Positions 41,940 through 51,844 of a stretch of DNA of 64,000 nt are shown here, piece after piece. Made by a program: the position numbers and the translations under genes. This DNA is from Aradus depressus (Eukaryota > Arthropoda > Insecta > Hemiptera > Aradidae). Positions within the stretch are counted from its first letter, which is position 1; every line of letters starts with the position of its first letter. Location of the stretch: NCBI GenBank assembly GCA_963662175.1, contig OY759218.1, forward strand, positions 5,572,001 to 5,636,000. Direction: 5' to 3'. The notes below the pieces were generated by a model. That model saw only the letters and a list, made by a program, of their open reading frames with translations, was not told where the DNA came from and ran no database searches.

Positions 41940-42700
41940 GAGATTCCTAGTTTCTAAGGGAGATATTTATTAACTTTCCATCATATCGACTAAAGTGGTT
42001 ACAAGAAAACTGCAAACTACTAATGATACAACATGTTGAATGGGGATTCCGACGTAGGTACATAAGGAAGATGCTTACTGAGTTTTAGTCAAATAGATCA
42101 AGGGGCTTACAAGAAAACTACTGATGGAATGAGTGTATTGATACATTTTGAATGGGGTTCCGAAGTCCATAAGGAAGATATTTCTTACCTTTCAGTCATA
42201 TCGACTTAAGAGGTTACAATAAAACTGCAAAACTACTAATGATACATTTTGAATGGGGATTCCGAAGTACATAAGGAAGATGCTTATTGAATTTCAGGCA
42301 ATTGGATCAAGGGTTTTACAAGAAAATGACTGATGGAATGCATGTATTGATACAAAATTTTGAAGCGGATTCCGAAGTACATAAGGAAGATTGTTTTAGT
42401 TTTTTAGAAAACTGCAACAACTTCTGATTGGATGAATGTATTCATACGAAATTTTCAATGGGGATTTCTAAGTAGGTAGATAAGGAACACGCTTATTGAG
42501 TTTCAGTCAAATCGACCAAGGAGGTTATGACATAACTGAAATAACTCCTGATGAAATGGACGTATCGACACGCACTTTTATACGAGGAATGCTGCTTGTG
42601 ATTTTCAGCCAAATTGTCTAAAATGTAAGGAATGGAGGGTTAACTTTAAACCCGTAATAACTTGATAAAATCAATATTTCGACACGACATTTTGTCTTTC
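41940..42700 (+). repeat. tandem array of family A-like monomers
   Basis: Six to seven units. Recurring blocks are ACTACTGATGGAATGAGTGT (42117) and its variants at 42325, 42420 and 42545, with GGGGATTCCGAAGTACATAAGG between them. Spacing is about 95-125 bp. Each unit has the family A monomer order: GATnGAATG, AAATTTT, ATAAGGAAGA, TTTCAGTCAAATCGACCAA. Confidence 0.8.
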
Positions 42701-42954
42701 TAGAGTATAATAATACACGTTACGGAAACGTAGCCCTCTCATTCATTAGATACCTATATTGACCCATTAGAGTTAACTGTAAACAATTGAGGTTTTCGAG
42801 CCGGGGAAGCACATGGGTGATGAATTTACTTCTCAAAATGTTGCTCCAATTCCGCTGCCCTCAATGTATGAGGGTCATTCTTCGTATGAGTATGCCCAGA
42901 TGACCGGAAGAAGGTTTGAGACCCGAAGAACAATGAGAGTATTGTGGAGTAGTG

Positions 42955-43060
42955 TGTAGCATATGTCGGACAAACAGGGAGAAGCTTTACAAACAGTGCC
43001 ACACACCCACATTCACTGTTGTCTTCTACAGAGCTATTTAAACATAACATCTACACCATC
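42955..43060 (+). pseudogene. GIY-YIG endonuclease remnant, Penelope-like
   Basis: The plus-strand reading VAYVGQTGRSFTNSATHPHS contains the second half of a GIY-YIG signature (YVGQTGR). Just upstream, in another frame, a YCGVV-like stretch may be the first half. Penelope-like elements encode such a nuclease at the C-terminus. The match is short and frameshifted, and the reverse transcriptase is absent. The opposing minus frame 42826..43050 is treated as a shadow. Confidence 0.45.
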
Positions 43061-43242
43061 ATAGATACACCACACCACACTCACTCAAGACAAGATGATT
43101 CTATAATATAAGGAGCTCATTGTTAAGCCTCTTCAGCCAGTTATCTCCTCCATTTTTCGTATTTAGGCTAAGGCTTCACAGGTTCTTCACTGGATTTGAG
43201 TCAGGATGAGGATAAGATGGCTACTCATGAGCTAGTATAATA

Positions 43243-43403
43243 ATATTTATTTCCGTTAAACCATACAAGGTAATAGAATACGTCAAAGGAATATATAGGT
43301 ACATTAAGATAGCTTATAAATTAGATACATAAACAGATATTAACTCTTACAGTTTGACACAAATGAATTAAAATGAACAATATTACTAAAAAATAAAATA
43401 AAA
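43243..43403 (-). repeat. LINE 3' end, split by the Helitron
   Basis: TAATAATATTTATTTCCGTT, AAACCATACAAGGTAATAGA, then AT-rich sequence that resumes at 44768..44835 after the Helitron. Confidence 0.55.
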
Positions 43404-44767
43404 TCTATATAATAAAAATGACTGGCTAATTTTGCTAAGCGCAAAACTCGAGAACGGCTGGACCAATTCGGCTAATTTTTTTTTCAAATATTTGTTGAAG
43501 TCCGAGGAAGGTTCTTATGAAGAGATTTGCTTGCTGTCAACTGGAGGGGGAGGAGTTGTAAGGGGATCCTAAGCATAAAAATTGCTCTAGCGCATTAACG
43601 GATGGACGGATTATCATGAAATTTCACATGTAGTATTCTTAAAAGCCAATTTGAAAAATAGGCTATGTGGCGTCCATAAATATTGAACTGGAGGAGGGGT
43701 TGTAAGGGGGCCTAAATATAAAGATAGTTCTGTCATTAACGGATGCTCGGATTGTCATGGAAGTTTATATGTAGTTTTCTTAAAGGCCAAATTGAAAAAT
43801 ACGCTGTGGCATTTCAAAATTTTGAACGGGAGGGGGGGTTGTGGGGGTAGGCCTAAATATAAAGATAGTGCTAACTCATTAACGAATGATCGGATTGTCA
43901 TGGAATTTCATATGTAGTATTCTTAGAAGGCAAATTGAAAAATATGCTATGTGACATCTCAAAATTTTGAAAGGCAGTGGGGGTAGGCCTAAATATGAAG
44001 ATAGTGATCGGTCATTAATAGATGAACCCATTGTCATGGAATTTCACATGTAGTATTTTTAAATGCGAAATAGAAAAATACACTATGTGACTGACATCTC
44101 AAAAATTTGAACGGGAGGTGGGGTTGCAATGGGGGCTAAGCATAAAAAAAGTTTAGCGCAAAATTGTCAACGGAAGGGGGGTTGTGGGAGTAGGCCTAAA
44201 TACAAAGATAGTGATCGGTCATTAACTGATGGTCTGATTGTCATGGAATTTCACATGTAGTATTTTTAAAGGCGAAATAGAAAACTACATTATGTGACAT
44301 CTCAAAAATTTGAACGGGAGGGGGAGAGGGGCTAAGCATAAAAATAATACTGACTCATTAAAGGTAATCGGATTCTCATGACATTTCACATGTAGTAGTA
44401 TTAACTACGTAGCTGTGGTGCCCAGCGTTCCTAACTACGTACTAGCTGTGGGGTCCGCCGTTGCAAGGTACATCATACTAGCTGTGGTCATAAGCGTTCT
44501 TAAGTACGCACTGGCTAGGACGTCCAGTGACGCTAAGTATTCACTAGCTGTGGTTTCCGCCGTTGAATGGCACCTACCAGCTATGGTGCCCAAGGGTCCT
44601 AAAAACTTACTACCTGGGATATCTGCCGTTGAAGGACCATAAGCCTTATTCCGTATGAATAATTGAAAATTATAACATCATGAACGTACTTTTGATGAAT
44701 TGAATAGGATTCGAACGAGAGATATTAGGAGAAAAGTTCCCCGGGCAACGCCGGGTATTACTGCTAG
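43404..44767 (+). mobile_element. non-autonomous Helitron, 1364 bp
   Basis: The 5' end is TCTATATAATAAAAATGACT. The 3' end is CCCCGGGCAACGCCGGGTAT, a GC hairpin about 10 bases before the terminal CTAG (44764..44767). The host dinucleotide is A on the left and T on the right, as required for Helitrons. The interior has about six diverged units with TGTCATGGAATTTCACATGT about every 140 bp, then ACTAGCTGTGG-type short repeats at 44395..44640. No Rep/helicase coding is present. The plus frame 44415..44642 is from these repeats. Confidence 0.88.
44395..44640. repeat. short degenerate repeats inside the Helitron
   Basis: TACTAGCTGTGG, GTCCGCCGTTG and related blocks alternate about every 35-45 bases. 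Confidence 0.7.
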
Positions 44768-44894
44768 TTAATAAATAAATACTTAAAAATATGAGAAAAA
44801 CAATTAATAATATTAATAAATACAGTAGATAATTTTTTTTAATTTACTTAAAATTAAGATAATAATTTTTTATAACTTTTCCAGAAGTGTCTTT

Positions 44895-44943
44895 TTCACA
44901 ACGACATTTCAGGACGTTGTTACGTCCTTTCATCAGGTCACAA
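44895..44943 (-). ncRNA. hammerhead ribozyme core
   Basis: Minus-strand order: upstream TGTGAC, CTGATGA (44936..44930), then a perfect 6-bp stem II AGGACG/CGTCCT with a 6-base loop, then GAAA (44910..44907). TGT and C (44903) follow, giving a minimal near-palindromic stem III AUGU, and then GTTGTG, which can pair with the upstream strand using several G-U pairs. It is not part of a visible palindrome. Weak stem I pairing lowers confidence in activity. Confidence 0.65.
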
Positions 44944-45002
44944 TGTGTGAAATATAGAAAAGAGAAAGAGCTAGAAATGCTAGAAACTATGTTGATATGA
45001 AG

Positions 45003-45106
45003 TTTTACATCCATAGCTATACAAAATATAGGGGAAGTTATGTTATAGATCAGAAATTCGACACTGGTTTTCCCACTGATTCCAAAAATGAAAACAAACA
45101 AACAAA
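45003..45106 (+). repeat. family A 5' part, cut by Tigger
   Basis: GTTTTACATCCATAGCTATAC, GGGGAAGTTATGTTATAGAT, to CCAAAAATGAAAACAAACAAA, the junction with the Tigger end. Confidence 0.85.
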
Positions 45107-45310
45107 CAGTAGAACCTCTATAAGTCGACCATCAAGGGAGATGCCAAAAAATTCGAGTTATAGAGTTTTCGACTAATGGAGGATTTCGATATGCGGATTT
45201 TGATTCGACTTGTAGAGGTTAAGATACATTCTAACTAATTTTGAGTTAGAGAGGGGAAATAAATAAAAATTCACACATTTCGGCTTTTTCTTGTAACAGT
45301 GGTCCACTAA

Positions 45311-46358
45311 AGCTACGCGCGCACTAAGGCGGCACGGTACGGACGGGCGGCCGTCACGGCAATTTACAAAAATTAATATCATTGAATCAAATGTGCATGC
45401 GCTCACTTGGTCGGTACGGCCGGCCGGACAGGGTTTCCGCACCTTCCGCCGTTTTAAAAAGTCAGCGAGGAAGAACTTCAGGACATTTCCGAAAGGCCCT
45501 GCCGCCGTACCGATGACTCATCGGCATTTCAGGGGTAGTGAGCGCGCCCCTCCGGCGGGCGCCTTGGAATTGTTGTCTAAATATAAATTTTATAACATTG
45601 AAACCGTTATTTATTCATTTATTTCATACATTCCCCTATAGTAAAGTCAAATTAGCAAAATATCATTTAGTGAATTGGAAAATAAATTGGTGTTAAGCCT
45701 ATATGTTTGGTACTAATGTTTGGTACTATTTCATTATGTGTACAGGTTTTAAAATTGTGCTAAACCTGGAAAACTTTATACATTGTTTGGCATATAAAAC
45801 CCGTCTGGTCTCCAAAATGTTTATACAGAATACATAGTAAGTTTAGAGTATTAAAAAAAAAAAAAATAATAAAACGACCAATGAAATAATCAGGTAGGAA
45901 CTTAGCGCAAACAAATCGCTAGCCTTTCCTTTGGTTCAACAGGACTTCGAAACTTAGTTTGTTTCCTGAAGATTTCATCTTTAATGAGGTCATAAAGGGA
46001 TTCGAACTTCTCCTGAGTCATTCGGAAGTATTGAAAGAATTTAGCATTATCTTCCATAAGGTCCGGAAACAAGGTATGAAATTCACCAAAAGTCAGTCTT
46101 TTCCTATTAATTTGATGAATCCAAAAAAATTTTTTTTTTTTGTTTAGCATCTCTTCCTCTTCTTCTACCAAAATTGCACTAACAACCAAACACTCGTCAT
46201 CACTATCCATTTTGACGTTGTTCACCACAAGGTAGCTCAGTATACACTGCCATGTGCGGATGGCGGGAGTTCCCGTTTAGTACGCGCACCCACCTTTAAA
46301 AATGCCTTCCGTGCCATACCGGCTGTCCGTGCCGTGCCGGCCTAGTGCGCGCTTAGCT
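45311..46358 (-). mobile_element. PIF/Harbinger-like element nested in Tigger
   Basis: Inverted ends: AGCTACGCGCGCACTAAGGC at 45311 and, complemented at 46358, AGCTAAGCGCGCACTAGGCC. The similarity continues over GGCACGG(T/C)ACGGAC. The ends are strikingly GC-rich. The insertion splits a continuous Tigger reading. A 3-bp duplication is expected for Harbinger but could not be fixed unambiguously, because TAA/TTA lie on the two sides. It contains only the first part of a transposase-type gene. Confidence 0.82.
45902..46228 (-). pseudogene. Harbinger (HARBI1-like) transposase N-terminus
   Basis: 108 codons. It has an acidic start, then FWIHQINRKRLTFGEFHTLF, then FFQYFRMTQEKFESLYDLI and KERLAICLR before a stop. 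The W-H-I-N-RK..FGEF..L and FRM....F..L...I...I..T.FR.P..P.ERLA..LR arrangement is the N-terminal half of PIF/Harbinger transposases. The DDE domain that should follow LAICLR is deleted, so the reading ends within 10 bases of the break. Confidence 0.82.
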
Positions 46359-47231
46359 TATCAGTGATATTTTGGTTCCGACACTGCTCAAACCATTTAA
46401 GTAAGCACTCCTCCAAGCCGGGAAATTCTGCAATTCGTCGTCTTTTGCAGGACAAATTTTGACAGTTTTGAATTTTTTCATGATGTCTGATTCATTTTTT
46501 ATTATTGTTGACAGAGTACTCATTGGTAGGTCAAATTGTTCAGCAACATCTTTCTTCTTTTGACAGCTCTTCACAGCTTCGAGCACTTTCAACTTTTCAG
46601 CGAGACTCAAAGTTTTCAGTTTACGTTTCACAGCACTCATGTTTTAACAATTTTATTCGTAAACTGTTGTAAAAATTGATGTGTATTGCGGTAGAACCAA
46701 ACTACTTCTGACAATTTTTCAATCGACAACAAATGACTTGCTTCACTGAAATTCAAATGAAATCAATAATTAATATCCTTTATCATTTCTTAGAATTGGT
46801 AATCCTATTTATTGTATACTCCTAAATTGTTTTATAAGAAACAATGGTGTACATTGTCGGCCAATTCTTAAAGTCGGTAACTTATTTTTCTTCGAGCTAT
46901 AGAGGTAATAAGTTTCAAATAATCGAGTTGTAAAGGTTGTAAAATAAAACATTGCTATGTTCGAGATACAGAGGTCCAATTTATTTTTTCGAATTATAGA
47001 GGGAAAATATGTACAAAAATGGCTTGTAGGGACTCACTGATTATTTCGACTAATAGAGGGTTGAGATTTCGAGTAATGGAGGTTTTGGGGCTTGAAGGGA
47101 AAGGAACAAAACTTTTTTTTCGAGTTTGGAGGTTTTCGATTTATCGAGGTTCGACTTAAAGAGGTTCTACTGTATATAGAATTAGTTGAAATTCGCTAAA
47201 AAAACCGTGTGCGAATTCTTTAACCACTACC

Positions 47232-47395
47232 AAAAAGTCATTACATACATTCTATTGAGAGTTATGGTGTTCACGGATACAACCAGATTGATTTTTTTTA
47301 AATTTTTGGAATCGGCGGTAATTCTTGTGAAAATCATCGAATTTCTGACCGATTACATAACCTCTTCTATACTTCGTAGAGCTGGGGAAGTAAAA
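47232..47395 (-). repeat. family A 5'-end part
   Basis: CATTACATACATTCTATTGAGAG to CTTCGTAGAGCTGGGGAAGT. Confidence 0.8.
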
Positions 47396-47397
47396 AA

Positions 47398-47660
47398 AGA
47401 TCTGCTTCGTCGGTATGTCAATCTGTCTGTGTCTTATCTGTGTTTGAGAAAACAATAATTCCCGATAGAATGAATGTATTAAAATGAAATTTTCTATGTG
47501 GATCCAGAACCCCATGAAGATAACAACTACTGATTTTCCGCCAAATCAGTCAAAGGAAAGGAGTTAATGAGGGAGAGGAGGGAAGAGCCTAACTCAAAAC
47601 ACCAACTACCGATGTAATTTATGTATCTTCACATTTTGTACTTCAAAAGCCCTTACAATA
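47398..47660 (+). repeat. family A copy, back-to-back with the previous one
   Basis: AATTCCCGATAGAATGAATG, then CCATGAAGATAACAACTACT and a later monomer. Shares a junction with the minus copy at 47395. Confidence 0.75.
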
Positions 47661-47682
47661 ATACTATATTATATCTTGGTAG

Positions 47683-47750
47683 ATTTCTATTTTTGGATTC
47701 AGGGAGTCGGAAAACAAGGAAGTCTAGTGAAAACTCAGCACACATCTTTA
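47683..47750 (-). repeat. family A scrap
   Basis: TTTTGGATTCAGGGAGTCGGAAAAC and CTAGTGAAAACTCAGC. Confidence 0.6.
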
Positions 47751-47889
47751 AATGTGAATATAAGGAAAACAAATGATATAATGAAAACTGACATTATTGC
47801 AGAGATATTGTGAAATAATTCAAATGAACTTGAAAGAAATAAAATTTGTTTATTTATGATATTGTCTAATTTCACCAACTATATTTACA

Positions 47890-47925
47890 TGGGAGTACTT
47901 TCGGTATTTCTACCATCCTCAGCCA
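47890..47925 (-). ncRNA. hammerhead ribozyme core, left arm
   Basis: Minus strand: TGG, CTGAGGA, T, GGTA with GAAA tetraloop and TACC, GAAA, GTACT, C, CCA. Same parts as the right arm. Confidence 0.75.
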
Positions 47926-48020
47926 AGAGCATAAGAGGAGATAAGACTAAGTTAACATTACCGAATGTCATACATGTCATACATTCTGTAATGTTAACTT
48001 AGTCTTATCTCTTATGCTTT

Positions 48021-48056
48021 TGGCTGAGGATGGTAGAAATACCGAAAGTACTCCCA
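48021..48056 (+). ncRNA. hammerhead ribozyme core, right arm
   Basis: TGG (stem I), CTGAGGA (48024..48030), T, stem II GGTA-GAAA-TACC, GAAA (48044..48047), GTACT forming palindromic AGTACT, C (48053) as cleavage nucleotide, then CCA pairing with TGG. Confidence 0.75.
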
Positions 48057-48135
48057 TGTAAATATAGTTGGTGAAATTAGACAATATCATAAATAAACAA
48101 GTTTTATTTCTTTCAAGTTCAAATGATATAATGGT

Positions 48136-49008
48136 TAAAAAAATATGCCAAATACACAATTTTTTAATTATGAAAGAAAACTCATTACTAAACTAGTCTA
48201 CTAGAAAAAACAAAGAACTTGAAATATTTTTTTCTTCCGGAATAATTGATTTAAACATTTAAATTTGTTAAGGCAATCTGCCACCTCTACGAATGTATAA
48301 AAAATTAGGTGAATCTGTTTTTTAAAATCGATCGAAATGAAGGGGAATTATCGTAAGCTATATTTTCCATTTCGAGGTTGATCTTTTCTGACGGAATATT
48401 ATGTTTACAAGCAATTAAGGCCGATTTTTAAAATACTGAATGGACGACATAAGAGATTTATTATTAACTATAATAAAAAATAAATAAATAAAAATGAAAA
48501 AAAAAAAAAAAAACGGGCAGAGAGAACCGTCTATTATACATTTGCTTGAAAAGAACATCTTAAGAAATTGTTTGAGAGTTGAAAAAAGAAGAAAAAAAAA
48601 ATATAAAAAGAAGACGAAGGAACTTAAGCTGATTCTGTAGAAATCAATGGTGGTAAGTAAATAAAAAGGGAAGACTTGGAATCGAATGAGGAACCTTCAG
48701 GGGTTCTTAACAATAAAACGGAGGAGGTAAATATAAGTGGGACTTCAGGAGTAGGATCACGTAGTTTGTGAGGTCGAAAGGGCCCTGAGGAGGGAGGGGG
48801 CGCAAAAGGAAGGGTCAGAAATTAGGTAGAGTGTGGTCAGTGAAGGGAGATTTGCATATCAAGACCGTCCACGTAAAGTGCAAGTAGTGTTGGCGGTAGG
48901 CATTAACACATCAAGCGGCATAGTTGCTCCTGTCAAATTAAGTACCAGTATATAGATGATATTCTTCAAGTTGTTATTTTTGAGGTCAAAATAAGATGAT
49001 GAAAGGTA
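48136..49008. other. unassigned stretch
   Basis: No gene supported. It is AT-rich to about 48620, then more balanced with G-rich words (48770..48810). An A run of 17 lies near 48497..48513. Confidence 0.4.
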
Positions 49009-49009
49009 A

Positions 49010-49190
49010 TCGGTGAATCACCGACAATATACTTCTCCAGAACAAATTAATCAATTAACTTTTCGCTTCCCTTCCAAAACCAGTCTATCGTTTGCGCTAA
49101 TATTCAATAGTTGAATTACATAGGGGTTCCTAAATCCTCATACTAAATTTTGTGTCGATAAATTCAATATATCGGCAGTTATTGAATTGG
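49010..49190 (-). repeat. family A fragment
   Basis: AATCGGTGAATCACCGACAATA to TATATCGGCAGTTATTGAAT. Contains the intact 3' palindrome. Confidence 0.85.
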
Positions 49191-49191
49191 A

Positions 49192-49320
49192 TGTGGATCC
49201 AGAACTCCATGAGGACATCAACTATTGATTTTCAGCCAAATCGGTCAAAGGGAAGAAGGGGATAATTAGAACCTTTTGTTTGTAGATGCAGAACCTTATA
49301 AAGTCGGATCGAAGAGGGGA
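49192..49320 (+). repeat. family A fragment
   Basis: GTGGATCCAGAACTCCATGA, TTGATTTTCAGCCAAATCGG. Head-to-head with the previous fragment. Confidence 0.75.
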
Positions 49321-50127
49321 GGGTGATTTTTCAAATAATTCGTAATTTCGCATTAGTCTCTCGAATTCGAGAGTGTAATGCGTATAATCTCAATATATAT
49401 ATATATATAGGTTTCTAATATATAGGATATAGGATAACTACACTATTTACTTTAGAAATTACATAAATAATTTTTGAATGATACCACAAATCGTGTTCAC
49501 GGGAGCATGTTTGATGAAATTATGGTGATAGTCTCCATAGGTCTTATCAACCGGGTGAGCTTATAAACTGATTTCTTAAAAATAAATGCGCTAAAAGAAC
49601 TATATATAGGTTTATTGAGATGTCTGGTTGAGAATTAATATTGTTTCTATCTGTGGGCATCATTGACATGAGCTTCCACTGGCCAACCTTCCCTCCCTCC
49701 CCACAAATGTTATTGAATAAATATTTCTTCTAGGTCTACGTTTGAAGCCCTTTGAAGAGTTCTGGCTAAACAAATCATTTGTTTTGTTACGGAGGCTAAT
49801 ACTCAAACAACTCCTTCTCTTTATTGTCCTCAACCAAATTCGAGTTGTTTGTTTTTTTTCGTCCGTGTAAATACTGGGGTTCTTCTTTCATATTGTCCCC
49901 TTCCTGTCGAGGGGCCATGGATTGAAACCGCACCCCTAATCACTTGTCTATCTAGAGATGAGCAAATGAAGGCATGTTGCAGATTCACCATTATATTAGG
50001 AAAAAACGTTTTGCTCTCCCTCTAAACCCAACAACTGAAAATTAATAGTATATATTTTTTAAAATATTTTATTTGCATATTTAAAATAGACCACAACAAA
50101 CTATATAAGTAAATTTGATGTAAAATC
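49321..50127. other. unassigned stretch
   Basis: No gene or family recognised. Confidence 0.4.
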
Positions 50128-50215
50128 AATAATAATATTTATTTCCGTTAAACCATAACCATCAAAATACTTCGTGAATTATACAAACAGTTATTAAATC
50201 TTAGTCAGACACACC
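50128..50215 (-). repeat. LINE 3' end
   Basis: AATAATAATATTTATTTCCG, TTAAACCATAACC. As at 36950 and 43243. Confidence 0.6.
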
Positions 50216-50261
50216 TGAATATAATATATACTCGTATATTCACTTCTCGCCTTTTTTGTTG

Positions 50262-50332
50262 CCTTCTCAAAGAATAGCAATTAAAAAGGTTTGTTTTGGG
50301 AAGCACTCCCATCATCAATATCTGAAATATTT
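50262..50332 (-). repeat. decayed hammerhead-bearing sequence
   Basis: Homologous to 31690..31765 (TGCCTTCTCAAAGAATAGCA). On the minus strand stem II is good (GGGA/TCCC), but the core boxes read TTGATGA and AAAA, so it is inactive. Confidence 0.5.
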
Positions 50333-50809
50333 TACATTCAATCCTAATTGATTATAGAATTGAAATATGCATAGTATAGTGTAATTATTGTTTCCTTTGG
50401 TACGATCTTCTTAAGATTAGGAAGCCTCTTACCTATGTCGTATGTTCAGCTCATTAAGTAACATAGCAACAGATATTCAGACAAAAGAACCAAATAACTT
50501 TCAAACTGGGGATGTACATTTTCGTGATAGGGGGCGCCCCCACAAAATGTGCTCCCTTAATGCGCCCTCCTTTCCCTTACTTCTATACTATCCAGCCACA
50601 CATTTTTCACGTCGTCTGTCTGTATATCGTATGCTTTGATTTACGCGCTGCACGTCATTTGTAGTAGCGATAGACAACACACTTATCATGATGTAGTGCT
50701 ATTTCTATTGAGCCACTTTGAGCTAGGAATAGTTAAGTGATTCCCCTCTGACATTGTCATATATTAGGACAGAAATAATCTTGACACATTGTTAAACATT
50801 TAATTCCTT
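50333..50809. other. unassigned stretch
   Basis: No gene recognised. The frame 50442..50639 has no domain. Confidence 0.4.
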
Positions 50810-50814
50810 TGTCT

Positions 50815-51640
50815 GAAAAAGTATGTGATGTGGCTATAACAGAACATTCTTATACCAAACCACTTTTTGCACAGATCACTCTCCCTACCTACTTTTATTT
50901 GACAACCTGTGAAACTCTGCCTACCCTTCCCCTGTCGAAATCATTTCACACTGACATTGCTGGGTATATGAAAGTGTTGGCGTCAGCGGTTTTCCTTGTT
51001 TCATTGTATGTACAACCATATCCAGTAACGCCAGTATGGGAGGAAGTGATCTGTGCAAAAGTGGTTAATAAAAGAAAGTTCTGTTATTCCCACATCACCT
51101 ATATTTTTTGATCCTATTTAATTAAAAAACAATAATAAGTTATTTTGAAATTCAAACATTACTTATAAATATTTATTGTTCATATTCAAACATGTGGGGT
51201 TGCAGAGCTTTGAAATTTAATAAGAAACATTTTTGGTGAGAACCAATTTTTCGATAGGACTAAACGTTTTTTCGTAAATCAAGCAAACGTCTAAAAAAAA
51301 TGAGTTTCAAGACGTCATTTTAGGACGGTTTTCGGCATGTATCTCGTAAATCGGCGGCCTTCAAAACATAGTACAAATTGTATTTATTAAAAAATGTGCC
51401 TTTCACTGTTTTCTACAACTTTCATTTTGAGAGACTTTTGGTTGTCATAAATATAAGCGGTATCTTGTAAAATGTGCTTAGGCACCGAAGTAGAGTGGTC
51501 TTAATGTTCGTTTGATATCGGCAAAAATCGAATCAGATCTGTGTTAGCACATGTGACATCTTCATGTCAAATTTCAAGTTCATTTTTACAATCTATTTTG
51601 AGTTAGAGCGCTCACTGCCATGACCAGTCTTGCCAGAAAT
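50815..51640 (+). repeat. family C copy, long
   Basis: It opens with an inverted repeat. The left arm is about 50820..50890 (GTGATGTGGCTATAACAGAA, CCACTTTTTGCACAGATCAC). The right arm is about 51037..51105 (GTGATCTGTGCAAAAGTGGT, TTCTGTTATTCCCACATCAC). The remainder follows: ACCAATTTTTCGATAGGACT, TTTAGGACGGTTTTCGGCAT, GCACATGTGACATCTTCATG. The frame 50809..51111 lies within the inverted repeat. Confidence 0.75.
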
Positions 51641-51844
51641 TCATACTTGATGTACTCAAACATGTATTAATTTGATATTTAAAAAACTATATAAAAAAAC
51701 TCAATCTCGGATTTTTGCACGACTAAAATACTTTCTTATACTAAATGTATATGAAAGTAATAAAATATGTTTTCTAAAGCACGGGTTCTTAAACTGGGTA
51801 GTATGCCGACTCTCGGGGAGCTCTGAGTTGCCTTTCATCTATAA

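Larger units (their letters stand above)
45240..46640 (-). pseudogene. Tigger transposase N-terminus, split by an insertion
   Basis: Starts at ATG 46640 with KRKLKTLSLAEKLKVLEAVK, a CENP-B N-terminal (psq-type) helix-turn-helix, followed by VAEQFDLPMSTLSTIIKN. After one frameshift near 46415 a second frame gives the expected LKWFEQCRNQN stretch of the second DNA-binding domain. It is cut by the Harbinger element at 46358. On the far side, from 45310 downward, the reading resumes as SGPLLQEKAEM, the next conserved segment of Tigger/CENP-B proteins, before decaying. No DDE catalytic region is left. Confidence 0.8.
45107..47172 (-). mobile_element. Tigger/pogo-like transposon with nested Harbinger
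   Basis: The left end is CAGTAGAACCTCTATAAGTC. The complement of the right end is CAGTAGAACCTCTTTAAGTC. One mismatch occurs in the first 22 bases. TA follows the right end (47173..47174); the left flank reads AA. Inside both ends are repeated TTCGA-TATAGAGG words typical of Tigger ends. It holds an N-terminal transposase fragment on the minus strand, interrupted by 45311..46358. Net size without the insert is about 1018 bp, so it is internally deleted. Confidence 0.85.
47784..48119 (+). mobile_element. family P foldback element, 336 bp, hammerhead on both strands
   Basis: Flanked by a perfect 14-bp duplication CAAATGATATAATG (47770..47783 and 48120..48133). About 40 bases of unique 5' sequence (CATTATTGCAGAGATATTGT) are followed by nearly perfect arms of about 145 bp, meeting around 47972. 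Both arms hold intact hammerhead cores. No coding sequence; the frame 47977..48159 is the arm read through. Confidence 0.85.

Noticed and set aside
42826..43050. 74-codon minus frame
   Set aside because: Opposite strand reads the Penelope-type YVGQTGR motif, which is the better explanation.
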